Of a stretch of 64,000 nt of DNA, positions 48,246-57,907 are shown one piece after another; position 1 is the stretch's first letter, and the number at the start of each line of letters is the position of its first letter. Made by a program: the position numbers and the translations under genes. Source of the stretch: Leisingera sp. NJS204 (GTDB lineage Bacteria > Pseudomonadota > Alphaproteobacteria > Rhodobacterales > Rhodobacteraceae); the NCBI RefSeq assembly GCF_004123675.1, contig NZ_CP035417.1:1231501-1295500 (forward strand), read 5' to 3'. The notes under the pieces are model-generated. The model worked only from the letters and a program-made list of their open reading frames with translations. It was not told the DNA's origin and made no database searches.

Positions 48246-48850
48246 TCGAGACGCTGGGCTGGCACCCGGGCGAAGGCTTCCGGCATCTGGCGCAGCATCT
48301 GGCCCGGATGGTGCGCAGTGCGGCTGAATTTGGCATTCCCTTTGAGCCGGAGCAGGCGCGGCGTGTGCTGGCGGAGGCTGCCGGCGGCATACCGGGCATA
48401 CCGCTGCGCTGCCGTCTTACTTTGGACGCGGGCGGGCAGCTGGAGCTGACGGCGCCGCCGCTGGGAAGCAGCCCTGCGGAATGGCGGTTGGGCATCGCTG
48501 AAACAAGGCTGGATCCGGCGGATGTCTGGCTGCAGCACAAGACCACCCGCCGCGCGGTGTATGATGCCGCACGGGCAAAGCTGCCGGAGGGTGTGGATGA
48601 GCTGCTGTTTCTGAACCAGCGCGGGGAGCTGTGCGAGGGCACCATTACCAATCTATTTGTGACCCGCCCGGACGGGCAGGTGGTGACGCCGCCGCTGACC
48701 TGCGGCCTGCTGCCGGGCATCCTGCGGCAGGTGATGCTGGAGCGGGGTGATTGCTGCGAGGCGGTTCTTGGCTTGCAGGATCTGCAGGAGGCGCAGGCCG
48801 TCCGCATGGGCAATTCGCTGCGCGGTTTGATCCCGGCAAGGCTGGTCTGA
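48188..48850 (+). CDS. pabC: Aminotransferase class IV, aminodeoxychorismate lyase-like
   Basis: The product is 220 aa. FRLIETLGWHPGEGFRHLAQHLARM opens the fold, and HKTTRRAVYDAARA contains the PLP Lys in HKTT. LLFLNQRGELCEGTITNLFV and CGLLPGILRQ are class IV signatures. With PabB it would split aminodeoxychorismate into 4-aminobenzoate and pyruvate. Its ATG lies 58 bp inside pabB, and no other folate gene is adjacent. Confidence 0.88.
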   Translation: MESPVCPRDAIQNDPAFRLIETLGWHPGEGFRHLAQHLARMVRSAAEFGIPFEPEQARRVLAEAAGGIPGIPLRCRLTLDAGGQLELTAPPLGSSPAEWRLGIAETRLDPADVWLQHKTTRRAVYDAARAKLPEGVDELLFLNQRGELCEGTITNLFVTRPDGQVVTPPLTCGLLPGILRQVMLERGDCCEAVLGLQDLQEAQAVRMGNSLRGLIPARLV

Positions 48851-49000
48851 GGGGGAGCGCTCCCGCAGACAAGAGCCTCCTGGCTGGCGCCAGCGGGCGA
48901 TTGCCCTTTGGGCCAGGCAGCGCACCTTTGGTGCGCTGCGGCGGCGTCCGGACGCCGCCCGCGCCACGCCAACGGCGGGGCGCCAGGCCCAACGCTTACC
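48851..49000. repeat. GC-rich multi-hairpin intergenic repeat, copy B
   Basis: This copy holds GCAGCGCAC/GTGCGCTGC with a 5-nt loop, then the perfect 20-bp palindrome GGCGGCGTCCGGACGCCGCC, then CCACGCC and CAGGCCCAACGC modules. It fills much of the 372-bp gap between pabC and aspS. Confidence 0.55.
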
Positions 49001-49105
49001 GTCCTGTCGCGTCAGCGATGGGATGCGGAAGGGGCGGGAGCCTGTCTGCACAGGGCGCAGCCTGCGGAAAGGGAAGGTGGGAAGCGCTGAAATTGCCCTG
49101 TTTGC

Positions 49106-49134
49106 TTGACAACCACGCTGCAAACTTGTGTACC
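49106..49134 (+). promoter_or_regulatory. Probable aspS promoter
   Basis: TTGACA at 49106-49111 and TGTACC at 49129-49134 are 17 bp apart. The -35 is perfect and the -10 is weak. Confidence 0.5.
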
Positions 49135-49222
49135 ACCCCGGACGAATTCAGGCGCCGGTCCGGCGCATCTCCAGAATGACGGTCCACCCGGACAGACGAC
49201 CCGAGACACGAAAGGTCCCGCC

Positions 49223-51076
49223 ATGCACGCCTACCGCAGCCATACCTGCGCCGAACTGAACAAATCCAATGTCGGTGACACCGTCCGCCTGTCGGGCTGG
49301 GTTCACCGTGTGCGCGACCACGGCGGATTGCTGTTCATCGACCTGCGCGACCACTACGGCGTCACGCAAGTTATGGCCGACCCGGACAGCCCGGTCTTTG
49401 CCGAGATCGAGAAAGTCCGCTCGGAATGGTGCATCCGCATTGACGGCAACGTCAAGGCGCGCGATGAGGCCCTGGTGAACGCCAAAATCCCCACCGGCGA
49501 GATCGAAGTCTTCATCCGTGATATCGAAGTGCTTGGCAAATCCGAAGAGCTGCCGCTGATGGTCTTCGGCGAGCAGGAATACCCGGAAGAAACCCGCCTG
49601 CGCTACCGCTATCTGGACCTGCGCCGCGAGAAGATGCAGCGCAATATGCTGCTGCGCTCAAACATGGTCCAATCGATCCGCAAGCGCATGTGGGACAAGG
49701 GCTTTAACGAATACCAGACCCCGATCATCACCGCGTCCTCCCCCGAAGGCGCGCGTGACTTCCTGGTGCCTTCGCGTCTGCATCCGGGCAAGTTCTACGC
49801 CCTGCCGCAAGCGCCGCAGCAGTTTAAACAGCTGATGATGGTCTCGGGCTTTGACAAATATTTCCAGATCGCGCCCTGTTTCCGCGACGAAGACCCGCGC
49901 GCCGACCGCTCGCCCACCGATTTCTACCAGCTCGACCTGGAGATGTCCTTTGTCACCCAGCAGGATGTGTTCGACACAATCCAGCCGGTGATGCAGGGCG
50001 TGTTCGAGGAATTCGGCAAGGGGCGCAAGGTCGACAGCGAATGGCCGCAGATCTCCTATAAGGATGCCGCCAAATGGTACGGCACCGACAAGCCGGACCT
50101 GCGCAACCCGATCAAGATGCAGGATTGCTCCGAGCATTTCCGCGGCTCCGGCTTTGCCATCTTTGCCAGCCTCCTGGAGAACGAAGGCACCGAAATCCGC
50201 GCCATCCCGGCGCCGACCGGCGGCAGCCGCAAGTTCTGCGACCGGATGAACAAGTTTGCCCAGGGCGAAGGCCTGCCGGGCATGGGGTATATTTTCTGGC
50301 GCAAGCAATCGGCGGATTCCATCGCACAGGAGCGCGGGATCACCGTTAAAGACGTCAACGCCATGATCAAATCGGGTGAGATTGTCCTTGGCAATGAGGC
50401 GGCGGGCCCGCTGGCCAAAAACATTGGCCCCGAGCGCACTGAAGCGATCCGCCAGCAGCTGGGCCTGGATGTGGGCGACGCGGCCTTCTTCCTAGGCGGC
50501 AAGCCGAAGGCGTTCGAAAGCGTTGCAGGCCGCGCCCGCACGGTGATCGGCGAAGAGCTGGGCCTGACCGACAAGGACCGCTTTGCCTTCTGCTGGATCG
50601 TGGATTTCCCGATCTACGAGAAGGACGAGGAAACCGGCAAGATCGATTTCGAGCACAACCCCTTCTCCATGCCGCAGGGCGGCATGGACGCGCTGCTGAG
50701 CGATCCGCTGGCGGTCAAGGGCTACCAGTACGATCTGGCCTGCAACGGTTACGAGCTGGTCTCGGGCGCGATCCGGAACCACAAGCCGGAGATCATGTTC
50801 AAGGCGTTTGAAATTGCCGGCTATGGCAAGGATGAGGTCGAGAAGCGGTTCGGCGGCATGGTCAATGCGTTCCAGTACGGCGCCCCGCCGCACGGCGGCT
50901 GCGCGGCCGGCATCGACCGTATGGTGATGCTGCTGGCGGATGAAGCCAACATCCGCGAGGTCATCATGTTCCCGATGAACCAGCGCGCCGAGGACCTGAT
51001 GATGTCGGCCCCCTCCGAGCCGATGAGCGATCAGCTGATGGAACTGGGCCTGCGCGTGATCCCGCAGGATCAGTAA
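49223..51076 (+). CDS. aspS: Aspartyl-tRNA synthetase
   Basis: The product is 617 aa from ATG 49223 ([13 protein letters not shown]), the usual N-terminus. Residues 15-110 are the OB-fold anticodon-binding domain ([26 protein letters not shown], shown in part). [34 protein letters not shown] holds class II motif 2. [16 protein letters not shown] is motif 3. The GAD insertion domain occupies about 300-430. It charges tRNA-Asp; whether it also charges tRNA-Asn cannot be read here. A longer upstream frame overlaps the promoter and is rejected. Confidence 0.97.
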   Translation: MHAYRSHTCAELNKSNVGDTVRLSGWVHRVRDHGGLLFIDLRDHYGVTQVMADPDSPVFAEIEKVRSEWCIRIDGNVKARDEALVNAKIPTGEIEVFIRDIEVLGKSEELPLMVFGEQEYPEETRLRYRYLDLRREKMQRNMLLRSNMVQSIRKRMWDKGFNEYQTPIITASSPEGARDFLVPSRLHPGKFYALPQAPQQFKQLMMVSGFDKYFQIAPCFRDEDPRADRSPTDFYQLDLEMSFVTQQDVFDTIQPVMQGVFEEFGKGRKVDSEWPQISYKDAAKWYGTDKPDLRNPIKMQDCSEHFRGSGFAIFASLLENEGTEIRAIPAPTGGSRKFCDRMNKFAQGEGLPGMGYIFWRKQSADSIAQERGITVKDVNAMIKSGEIVLGNEAAGPLAKNIGPERTEAIRQQLGLDVGDAAFFLGGKPKAFESVAGRARTVIGEELGLTDKDRFAFCWIVDFPIYEKDEETGKIDFEHNPFSMPQGGMDALLSDPLAVKGYQYDLACNGYELVSGAIRNHKPEIMFKAFEIAGYGKDEVEKRFGGMVNAFQYGAPPHGGCAAGIDRMVMLLADEANIREVIMFPMNQRAEDLMMSAPSEPMSDQLMELGLRVIPQDQ

Positions 51077-51100
51077 ACCGCATTTTGATGTTGAAAGAAG

Positions 51101-51126
51101 GCCCGGGCGACTGTCCGGGCTTTTTT
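51101..51126 (+). terminator. Terminator after aspS
   Basis: GCCCGG and CCGGGC pair around an 8-nt loop and are followed immediately by TTTTTT. Confidence 0.85.
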
Positions 51127-51310
51127 CGTTGGGGCCAAGGCGGAATTTTTGCCGGGCAACGGTGGTCCGAAAATCTGCAGAACAGGCGACGGAACGCGCG
51201 GAGATCTGCGTATCACATGAAAATCAGCTGTGGACCCGGGCGTGGATGCTTTAATCTGCAGTAAAGCCAGGCCGTCCAGAGAGATCAGGCCGTCCAGGGA
51301 GAACAGGGCG

Positions 51311-52696
51311 ATGCAGTTTGACGGAGATTTGGCGGAGATCCGATTTGGGGCAGGGCTGTCGCCGCTGGTGCGGCCTCCGGTTTCGGCAGAGGCAATGCTG
51401 AGCCGCCTGCAAGGCGCCGATGAAATGGCTCTCAGATTTCCTCTCAGCGGTTTTGACGAAGCCTTTGCGCGCGCCAAGGAATTCCGGCGGCTGAGGCGGG
51501 ACCGCAAGCGGCAGGAAGGCGGCCAAGGGTACGAGGCCGCGGACAAGGCCTTTAAGGCCTACCGCCGCGCGCATAATGCGGCGCGGTTCAGGTGGCACGG
51601 CCAAAGGTTGCTGCGCCACGTCTTTACCCGCGATGCCTTTCGCGAACGGCTGGTGCTGTTCTGGGCCGATCATTTTACCGCGCAAGGCAAAAACGGAGCG
51701 CTGCGCATTCTGGCCGCACCCTATGCCGAGAGCGTCATCCGGCCGCTTGTGGCGGGCCGTTTCGAGGATATGCTGATCGCCGCAGCCACCAGCCCCTTGA
51801 TGCTGCATTACCTGGATCAGAACCGCTCGGCCGGGCCGGGCAGCCGGGCGGCGAAGCGGCGCAAGCGGCTGAGCGGGCTGAATGAAAACCTCGCCCGTGA
51901 AGTGCTGGAACTGCATACGCTGGGCGTGGATGGGCCATATGGCCAGGCGGATGTGCGGCAATTGGCCGAGCTGTTCACCGGCTTGACCGCGGCGCAGGAC
52001 AAGGGCTTTGTGTTCCGCCCTGGAATGGCTGAGCCGGGGGCGGAAACCGTGCTTGGGCAAACCTATGGCGGCGGCAAGCCGGAGCTGGGCCAGGTGCTGT
52101 CGGCGTTGCGTGATCTTGCACGCCATCCTGCCACTGCGCAGCATCTGGCGTGGAAGCTTGCGGTGCATTTCACCTCTGACCAGCCGGAGCCGGGGTTGGT
52201 GTCGCATCTGGCGGTACGTTATCAGGACAGCGGCGGCGATCTGATGCAGGTCTATTCAGCGCTGCTGGAACACCCCGCGGCCTGGCAGCCGGATTTGCAG
52301 AATGTCAAACCGCCGTTTGACTATGTGGCCTCTGCCTGCCGCGCACTTGCGGTGCCTGAGGCGCGGTTTTCCGCATTGAAGCCAGGGCAGCTGAACCGGC
52401 TGCTGCTGGCACAGCTGACGCCGATGGGTCAACGCTGGGAATTCTCCGGCGGGCCGGATGGCTGGCCGGAAGAGGATACGTCCTGGATCACGCCGCAAGC
52501 TCTGGCTGCGCGTCTGCGCTGGGCGATGGCCGCGCCGCGGCGGCTGGCGCAGCCGCTGCCGGATCCGCGTGTCTTTGCCACTGCGGCGCTGGGCCGATTT
52601 GCCAATGAACGGGTCCGGTTTGCGGCCCGCGCCGCCGAAACCCAGTCAGAGGCGGTCGGGCTGATCCTGACCTCTCCGGCCTTTCAGCGCCGCTAA
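51311..52696 (+). CDS. DUF1800 family protein
   Basis: The product is 461 aa from ATG 51311. FRERLVLFWADHFTAQGK, SPLMLHYLDQN and NENLAREVLELHTLGVDGPYGQADVRQLAELFTG are the DUF1800 landmarks. The protein has no obvious signal peptide. DUF1800 proteins nearly always sit before a DUF1501 gene, as here (15 bp apart). The pair has been linked to export or to extracellular matrix handling, but the activity is not established. Confidence 0.92.
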   Translation: MQFDGDLAEIRFGAGLSPLVRPPVSAEAMLSRLQGADEMALRFPLSGFDEAFARAKEFRRLRRDRKRQEGGQGYEAADKAFKAYRRAHNAARFRWHGQRLLRHVFTRDAFRERLVLFWADHFTAQGKNGALRILAAPYAESVIRPLVAGRFEDMLIAAATSPLMLHYLDQNRSAGPGSRAAKRRKRLSGLNENLAREVLELHTLGVDGPYGQADVRQLAELFTGLTAAQDKGFVFRPGMAEPGAETVLGQTYGGGKPELGQVLSALRDLARHPATAQHLAWKLAVHFTSDQPEPGLVSHLAVRYQDSGGDLMQVYSALLEHPAAWQPDLQNVKPPFDYVASACRALAVPEARFSALKPGQLNRLLLAQLTPMGQRWEFSGGPDGWPEEDTSWITPQALAARLRWAMAAPRRLAQPLPDPRVFATAALGRFANERVRFAARAAETQSEAVGLILTSPAFQRR

Positions 52697-52711
52697 CAGG
52701 AGGTTTGCTTC

Positions 52712-53920
52712 ATGCAGTTGACACGCCGATCCTTGCTGACCCGTTCTGCCATGCTGGGCTGTTCTCTGGCGGCCAGCCCGCTGGTCACGCCGGTCAGCTT
52801 TGCCGCGGCCCCCTGGGACACGCGGCTGGTGGTGATCATTCTGCGCGGCGGCATGGATGCGCTGGATGCGGTGCAGCCTTACGGCGACCCCGCATTGGCC
52901 GGCTTGCGGCAGACCCTGTCGGGCGGACCGCAGGCCGGGGCGGCCGATCTTGACGGGTTCTACGCCCTGCATCCAGGCTTGGCACCGTTGCTGCCGCTGT
53001 GGCGTGCAGGCGAATTGGGGTTTGTGCAGGCGGTATCCACCCCCTACCGCGACCGGCGCAGCCATTTTGACGGCCAGGACCTGCTGGAAGCGGGCACCGC
53101 GGCATTGGGCGACGCAAGAGGCGGCTGGCTGAACCGTTTGCTGCAGCAGATGCCCGGAGTGGAGGCACGCACCGCTTTTGCTATCGGTCAGGAGCGGATG
53201 CTGCTGCTGGACGGGGCAGCGCCGGTCTCGCAATGGGCGCCGGGGGCGGGGCTGGCGCTAAGCCCGCAGGCCGAGCGGCTGGCGGGCTTGCTGATGGAAG
53301 AGGATCCGCTGTTCCACAGGGCATTGAATGAGGCGCTGGAGCTGACCCGGCAGGATCTGTCTTTGGGATCCGAAGATACCGGCAGCGGGGACAGCGGCAT
53401 GATGCAGGCGGCGCCGAAGGGGAGAGCACACACCGAGATTGCCGCTTATGCTGCGGAGCAGCTGCGCGGCGATACCAGGATTGCGGCGTTTTCGATCAAT
53501 GGCTGGGATACGCATTACCGCCAGGCAAACGGCCTGAAGTCCGCGCTGGGGCGGCTGTCGGAGACCGTCCTGAAGCTGCGCAGCGGCCTGGGGGACGGGA
53601 TCTGGGGCAAGACGGCGGTGGCGGCTGTGACCGAGTTCGGGCGCACCGTGCGCGAGAACGGCACTGGCGGCACTGATCATGGCACCGGCGGTGCGATGCT
53701 GCTGGCAGGCGGGGCGATCCGCGGCGGCAGGGTGCTGGGGCGCTGGCCGGGACTGGCGGAGGCTGATCTTTATGACCGCCGGGATCTGATGCCGACAGCG
53801 GATGTGCGCCAGCATCTTGCTTGGCTCATGCATGGATTGGCAGGTGCCCGGAAAAGTGATCTGGAAACTAGTGTGTTTCCGGGGCTGGCCATGGCAGAGG
53901 ATCCCGGTTTGCTATTGTAA
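52712..53920 (+). CDS. DUF1501 family secreted protein
   Basis: The product is 402 aa with a Tat-like signal (TRRSLLTRSAMLGCSLAASP). VVIILRGGMDALDAVQPYGDP, YRDRRSHFDGQDLLEAGT and TEFGRTVRENGTGGTDHGTGGAMLLAGG follow the DUF1501 (sulfatase-like fold) pattern, with His and Asp positions that could bind metal. It lies 15 bp after the DUF1800 gene with AGGAGG upstream. The substrate is unknown. Confidence 0.92.
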   Translation: MQLTRRSLLTRSAMLGCSLAASPLVTPVSFAAAPWDTRLVVIILRGGMDALDAVQPYGDPALAGLRQTLSGGPQAGAADLDGFYALHPGLAPLLPLWRAGELGFVQAVSTPYRDRRSHFDGQDLLEAGTAALGDARGGWLNRLLQQMPGVEARTAFAIGQERMLLLDGAAPVSQWAPGAGLALSPQAERLAGLLMEEDPLFHRALNEALELTRQDLSLGSEDTGSGDSGMMQAAPKGRAHTEIAAYAAEQLRGDTRIAAFSINGWDTHYRQANGLKSALGRLSETVLKLRSGLGDGIWGKTAVAAVTEFGRTVRENGTGGTDHGTGGAMLLAGGAIRGGRVLGRWPGLAEADLYDRRDLMPTADVRQHLAWLMHGLAGARKSDLETSVFPGLAMAEDPGLLL

Positions 53921-53929
53921 GAGCCGTGG

Positions 53930-54059
53930 TTCTCCCGCCCGCTCGACCCGTTCAGGGAACGGTCTGAGCCGTTGGGCCCGGCACCGCCTGAAAGGCGGTG
54001 CCGGGCCCAAGGCCGCCAAGCGCTGCGGCGCAAGCCGCTGAGCTGCGGGCGCGGGAGAA
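53930..54059. repeat. GC-rich multi-hairpin intergenic repeat, copy C
   Basis: The 130-bp element is bounded by TTCTCCCGCCCGC and GCGGGCGCGGGAGAA. Inside are CCGTTC-AGG-GAACGG, a perfect 18-bp hairpin with a GAA loop (53972-54010), and GCGGC-GCAA-GCCGC. The 427-bp gap 53921-54347 otherwise shows no gene that I can support. Confidence 0.7.
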
Positions 54060-54347
54060 CGCCCGAAGAAAGTGCGGATAGGGAAAGTTATGATGGTCCG
54101 GCTTGGAAAGACGCCGATTGCCGCCTGGCTGGTCCGCAGACGTTAGCAGGCTGGCCGTGCCCAATTTGCAAACGGAGCGTTGTTGCCCATCGGGAGGAAC
54201 ATATCTTCTGGCTGGGCCCAGCCGGACAATCAGGGTACCGCCAGCTTTCCGCAGAAGGAGTGCAGACGGTTATGACACCAGTGGCAGGCCACCCTGTCCC
54301 AGCAGATGCGGCCAAAACCGGCAGGCGGCTATGGCGGCGCGCAGGGG

Positions 54348-54488
54348 TCACTGATTGCGTGATGAAAGGATCAATGCGCGGCTGTCAGTGCCCCCGCGAT
54401 TGCGGCGGATGGCGCGGGCTTCCAGGCGGGTTTGGCCGTAAAGCACAATGACCAGCGTGGCGAGGGCGATGAGAAAAGCTTCGGCCAT
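54348..54488 (-). CDS. Small single-span membrane protein, 46 aa, coupled to the response regulator
   Basis: The ATG (54486-54488) comes one base after the TGA of the response regulator gene, giving TGACATG. The product has a membrane helix (AEAFLIALATLVIVLYGQT) followed by a basic tail (RLEARAIRRNRGG). There is no independent ribosome site, so translation would rely on coupling. I do not recognise a family, and chance is not excluded. Confidence 0.45.
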   Translation of the reverse strand: MAEAFLIALATLVIVLYGQTRLEARAIRRNRGGTDSRALILSSRNQ

Positions 54489-54489
54489 G

Positions 54490-55209
54490 TCAGATCGCCG
54501 CGCGGCGTTCCAGCCGCTCCTGTACAAGGCCGGCCAGGGTTGCAGCATCCTGGGTCAGCGGTTTGCCCTTGCGCCGGGAACGGGCCAGGCGGTCGGCGGC
54601 CTCGGCAAGCGGGTTGTCGCCGGCACTGCGGGCAACGCCGCCCAGAAACTGCGCCAGATAAGCCAGGGTTTTTTCTTCCTGGTTCATGTTCAGCACATCG
54701 GCGGCATGGGCCATGTCATCGCGGTAGGCAAGGAAATCGGGTTCCACTGTTTCGTCTTCCAGCGCGCGCGGACCGGACAATTGGCGGTCGGGTGGCAGAT
54801 TTGACAGAATTTTTTCCTGGAAGGCTGCAAGCGAGGTAATCGGTTTCTCCAGAAAACCGCCAGCCCCTGCGTCAAGCGCGGCCTCTTCAAGCGTTGGATC
54901 GCCCGAGGTGGCCAGGATCACGCCGGGGCGCGGGCTGGCCTCTGACAGTTCGCGGATCAGATCGAGGCCGGAACCGTCCGGCAGGCCGACATCGGCAATC
55001 AGCACCGACGGGCGGTAGACCTGCAGATGGCGGCGGGCGGATTTCAGGCAGTCCGCCCTGCGGATGCGGGCACCGCTGCGCAGACAGAGCAGGCGCAAAG
55101 CCTCGCAGGCAAAGCGGCTGTCCTCGACCACCAGGATAGTCAGCCCCAATAGCGGGCGCCGGGTGGTGGGCAGGCGTTGAGCGGCAGCAAACAGTTCCGA
55201 ATCGTCCAT
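54490..55209 (-). CDS. Response regulator (receiver domain with helical tail)
   Basis: The product is 239 aa with a perfect AAGGAGG upstream. Residues 24-140 form the receiver domain: Glu29-Asp30, phospho-acceptor Asp73 (IADVGLPDGSG), Thr101 (LATSGD) and Lys122 (FLEKP). The remaining 100 residues are helical (MNQEEKTLAYLAQFLGGVA and AATLAGLVQERLERR) and not a known output domain. No histidine kinase is adjacent. It may act by protein contact or as a phosphate sink. Confidence 0.88.
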   Translation of the reverse strand: MDDSELFAAAQRLPTTRRPLLGLTILVVEDSRFACEALRLLCLRSGARIRRADCLKSARRHLQVYRPSVLIADVGLPDGSGLDLIRELSEASPRPGVILATSGDPTLEEAALDAGAGGFLEKPITSLAAFQEKILSNLPPDRQLSGPRALEDETVEPDFLAYRDDMAHAADVLNMNQEEKTLAYLAQFLGGVARSAGDNPLAEAADRLARSRRKGKPLTQDAATLAGLVQERLERRAAI

Positions 55210-55385
55210 AACGTATCCTCCTTGCGGGATATGCTCCGACGCTAGGGATTCGAGGCTAATTACTCGTTAACAGCGCGTGCTCTGCCGTTGTGGCAGGCTG
55301 CCGTGCGGATTGGCGCACTTGCCGCGGCGCAGCACCCATCCCATAAGCGGGGCGGAGGAATGTCTGTGAGAGGAGCACATCCGAT

Positions 55386-55790
55386 ATGATTGGCCGCTTG
55401 AACCATGTTGCCATTGCCGTCCCCGATCTGGAGGCCGCATCCGCCCAGTACCGCAATGCGCTGGGCGCCAAAGTGGGCGCGCCGCAGGACGAGCCGGATC
55501 ACGGCGTCACTGTGGTGTTTATCGAATTGCCCAATACCAAGATCGAGCTGCTGTATCCCTTGGGGGAGAACTCGCCGATCAACGGCTTCCTGGAGAAGAA
55601 CCCGGCCGGCGGCATCCACCATGTCTGCTATGAGGTGGAGGACATCCTGGCGGCGCGTGACCACCTGCTGGCCGAAGGCGCCCGGGTGCTGGGGTCAGGC
55701 GAGCCGAAGACCGGCGCCCACGGCAAGCCGGTGCTGTTCCTGCATCCCAAGGATTTCAACGGCTGCCTGGTGGAACTCGAAGAAGTTTGA
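55386..55790 (+). CDS. mce: Methylmalonyl-CoA epimerase
   Basis: The product is 134 aa, a paired VOC fold. RLNHVAIAVPDLEAASAQYR and GGIHHVCYEVEDI carry the metal-binding His residues, with VFIELPNTKIELLYP and GCLVELEEV giving the Glu ligands. KPVLFLHPKDFNG is typical of Mce. It interconverts (R)- and (S)-methylmalonyl-CoA in propionate metabolism. A DUF1467 gene follows 56 bp later, a common pairing in Rhodobacterales. Confidence 0.95.
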   Translation: MIGRLNHVAIAVPDLEAASAQYRNALGAKVGAPQDEPDHGVTVVFIELPNTKIELLYPLGENSPINGFLEKNPAGGIHHVCYEVEDILAARDHLLAEGARVLGSGEPKTGAHGKPVLFLHPKDFNGCLVELEEV

Positions 55791-55846
55791 CGTTATGAGC
55801 ACCCTGCCCCGGATCCGGGGCAGGGCAAAAACGGAAGGCCGGAGCT

Positions 55847-56122
55847 ATGGGCGTTACATCTGCAATCGTGCTTTATGCAGTAATCTGGTTCCTGACCTTT
55901 CTGGTGATCATCCCGATCCGGCTGGAGACCCAGGGCGACAAGGGCGATGTGCTGCCCGGCACCCACGCGGGCGCGCCGGAAAAGCACTTTCTGAAGCAGA
56001 AGGCCTGGATCACCACCGGCGTGGCTGCGGTGATCTGGGGCATTACTGCCGGGATTATCCTGTCCGAACTGATCAGCGTGCGTGATTTCGACTGGATGGG
56101 GATGCTGCCTGAGCGGGACTGA
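55847..56122 (+). CDS. DUF1467 membrane protein
   Basis: The product is 91 aa with two membrane helices (TSAIVLYAVIWFLTFLVIIP and ITTGVAAVIWGITAGIILSE). Between them lies the conserved loop RLETQGDKGDVLPGTHAGAP with KHFLKQKAW, the DUF1467 signature. The function is unknown. It is probably in one unit with mce. Confidence 0.9.
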   Translation: MGVTSAIVLYAVIWFLTFLVIIPIRLETQGDKGDVLPGTHAGAPEKHFLKQKAWITTGVAAVIWGITAGIILSELISVRDFDWMGMLPERD

Positions 56123-56150
56123 ACCGCGGGCAATTGTTGCAGCAGCACAG

Positions 56151-56262
56151 GCTCTCCCGCCCGGCTGGGACGCATTGAAATGCGCCGCAGCCCGTTGGGC
56201 ATGGCGCCGCGCTGATGCGCGGCGCGGCGGCGGCCAGCCCTTGCCGGGCTGGAGCAGGCCGC
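56151..56262. repeat. GC-rich multi-hairpin intergenic repeat, copy D
   Basis: CTCTCCCGCCCGGCTGGGA is followed by CCCGTTGGGCATGGC and the hairpin GCGCCGCGC-TGAT-GCGCGGCGC. The rest of the gap to 56444 contains a GAAAGGCAGGT/GCCTTTC-type inverted repeat and no supportable gene. Confidence 0.6.
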
Positions 56263-56444
56263 AACGCATTGCGAAAATAGGAAATGATAACAGGAAGTGT
56301 TTTTGCTGAGAAGCGCTTGAAAGGCAGGTCTGCCTTTCAAAACGCCATTTCCATTTTCAACCCGCGGCAACCGCATCAAGGCTGAACCGCGCTGCCGCGC
56401 GGCGGCTGCGCCGGCCTTGACCCGGCTGCCGCGGGGGCGGCTGT

Positions 56445-57134
56445 CTATCTGCGGGACAGCGCGTGGTAGATATGGGTGAAAGTGGCGGCGCCCAGGATCG
56501 GGATCACCAGGTTCACCAGCGGCACCGACAGCGGCATCGCCATCAGCGTGCCGGCGGCCCAGATCGTGGTGGCATGTTTGCGATGCAGTTTCTTGGCCTC
56601 CGCCGTGCCGATGCGGCGGGCGGCGGCGAGGGTAAAGTATTCGCGGCCCAAGAGGAACCCGTTGAGGCCCCAGAAGATGAACAGCGCTGCGGGTGGGAAC
56701 AGCACATAAAGAAACAGCGCCAGGATGTTGGCGGCAATCAGCAGGCCGAGGAAGTTCACCGTGTCCTTGACCGCATCCCAGAACGGCACCTTGGCCGCGG
56801 GGGGCAGGGCGGGGTAGTGTTTGTCCTCTACCGCCTGGGCGACCTCCTCCAGGAACATCGAGGTGATGGCCGAGGCCACCGGCACCATCAGGAACACCGA
56901 CAGCACCAGCATGAAGAACAGCGAGCCGATAGATAAAAGGTCATCGACCCAGGTGACGTCACCCAGCAGCGGCAGGGTGGCTTCGGGACCAACCAGCCAT
57001 TGGATCAGCATCAAAAAGCCTGCATAGGCAGCAATCAGCAGGGCAATGGTGAGGCCAAGCCCCAGAAACAGCACCTTGCGGAAGCGCGGGTCGCCGGTCT
57101 GGCCAAGCGTCTTGAAAAAGGCGGTGAAGATCAT
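56445..57134 (-). CDS. EI24/CysZ-like membrane protein
   Basis: The product is 229 aa with four to five membrane helices (FLGLGLTIALLIAAYAGFLM, then LFFMLVLSVFLMVPVAS and NILALFLYVLFPP). EEVAQAVEDKHYP and NGFLLGREYFTLAAARR are landmarks of the EI24 family. The best-known bacterial member, CysZ, imports sulfate in E. coli; alphaproteobacterial EI24 proteins may differ. It overlaps the nitroreductase gene by 4 bp. Confidence 0.85.
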   Translation of the reverse strand: MIFTAFFKTLGQTGDPRFRKVLFLGLGLTIALLIAAYAGFLMLIQWLVGPEATLPLLGDVTWVDDLLSIGSLFFMLVLSVFLMVPVASAITSMFLEEVAQAVEDKHYPALPPAAKVPFWDAVKDTVNFLGLLIAANILALFLYVLFPPAALFIFWGLNGFLLGREYFTLAAARRIGTAEAKKLHRKHATTIWAAGTLMAMPLSVPLVNLVIPILGAATFTHIYHALSRR

Positions 57135-57709
57135 GCGGTCACCCAGGTTGTAATGGCATCCAGGTCCGGGCGCGGGCGCTCGGGCGGGGCGGAGCTTTCG
57201 GTGGCGATGTGGATGATGCCGGCGATGTGCTCGTTTTCCGCCAAATCAAAAGCCGCCTGGCAGAAACCGCGGTCATGGCTGGCCCAGCCGCTGAGCCAGT
57301 TGGCACCCCAACCCGAAGCCAGAGCGGCATTCAGCAGCGCCAGGCAGACAGCACCGGCGGAGTAGATCTGTTCCCGCGCCGGGATCTTGGGGCTGTGTTT
57401 TTGCACCTCAACCACCACCACCGCTAGCTGGCCCTGGTCGAATTGGCTGCGGCCCTTGGCGATGTCCTCCGCAGTTTTGCCCAAGTGGGCGCCTGCCGCT
57501 TCGGTCAGGGCGGCCAGCCGGGCCATGGCGGACTTCTCCACCACGATGAAGCGCCAGGGTTCCAGCTTGCCATGATCAGGCGTGCGGGCGGCGGCGGTCA
57601 GGATCGGCAGCAGCTCTTCGCGCGACGGCGCAGGCGCCACCAGCGTTTTGGCCGGGCGTGAGCGGCGTGACAGCAGGAATACAAGGGCGGCGTCATTGCG
57701 TGCAGGCAT
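57131..57709 (-). CDS. Nitroreductase family protein (YdjA-like)
   Basis: The product is 192 aa from ATG 57707-57709. SRRSRPAKTLVAPAPSREEL and AARTPDHGKLEPWRFIVVE hold the FMN-binding pattern of short nitroreductases. GAVCLALLNAALASGWGANWLSGW is the second FMN segment. It is an NAD(P)H-dependent flavoenzyme of unknown physiological substrate. Its stop overlaps the start of the EI24 gene, so the two form one unit. Confidence 0.88.
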   Translation of the reverse strand: MPARNDAALVFLLSRRSRPAKTLVAPAPSREELLPILTAAARTPDHGKLEPWRFIVVEKSAMARLAALTEAAGAHLGKTAEDIAKGRSQFDQGQLAVVVVEVQKHSPKIPAREQIYSAGAVCLALLNAALASGWGANWLSGWASHDRGFCQAAFDLAENEHIAGIIHIATESSAPPERPRPDLDAITTWVTA

Positions 57710-57907
57710 ATGTGAAACCTTTTTACATCTGTTGCCGCCTATTTCGGCAAGCACTGGCGATTTTTCAAGAGCCAACGGGTCTTGCGTGCTGCACCTGTGC
57801 TGCAAAGGCAGCAGGCGGCGGGGCTGGGCGTCGTTGACCCGTTGGTAGCTGCGGGGCGGCGGTAAAGTCTATGGTTTTTGCTGCCCGCACAGGGCAAGTG
57901 TGGTGCT

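Noticed and set aside
54060..54347. Plus-strand frames in the gap after repeat copy C
   Set aside because: Short, Arg/Cys/Pro-rich translations without ribosome sites, overlapping each other in different frames.
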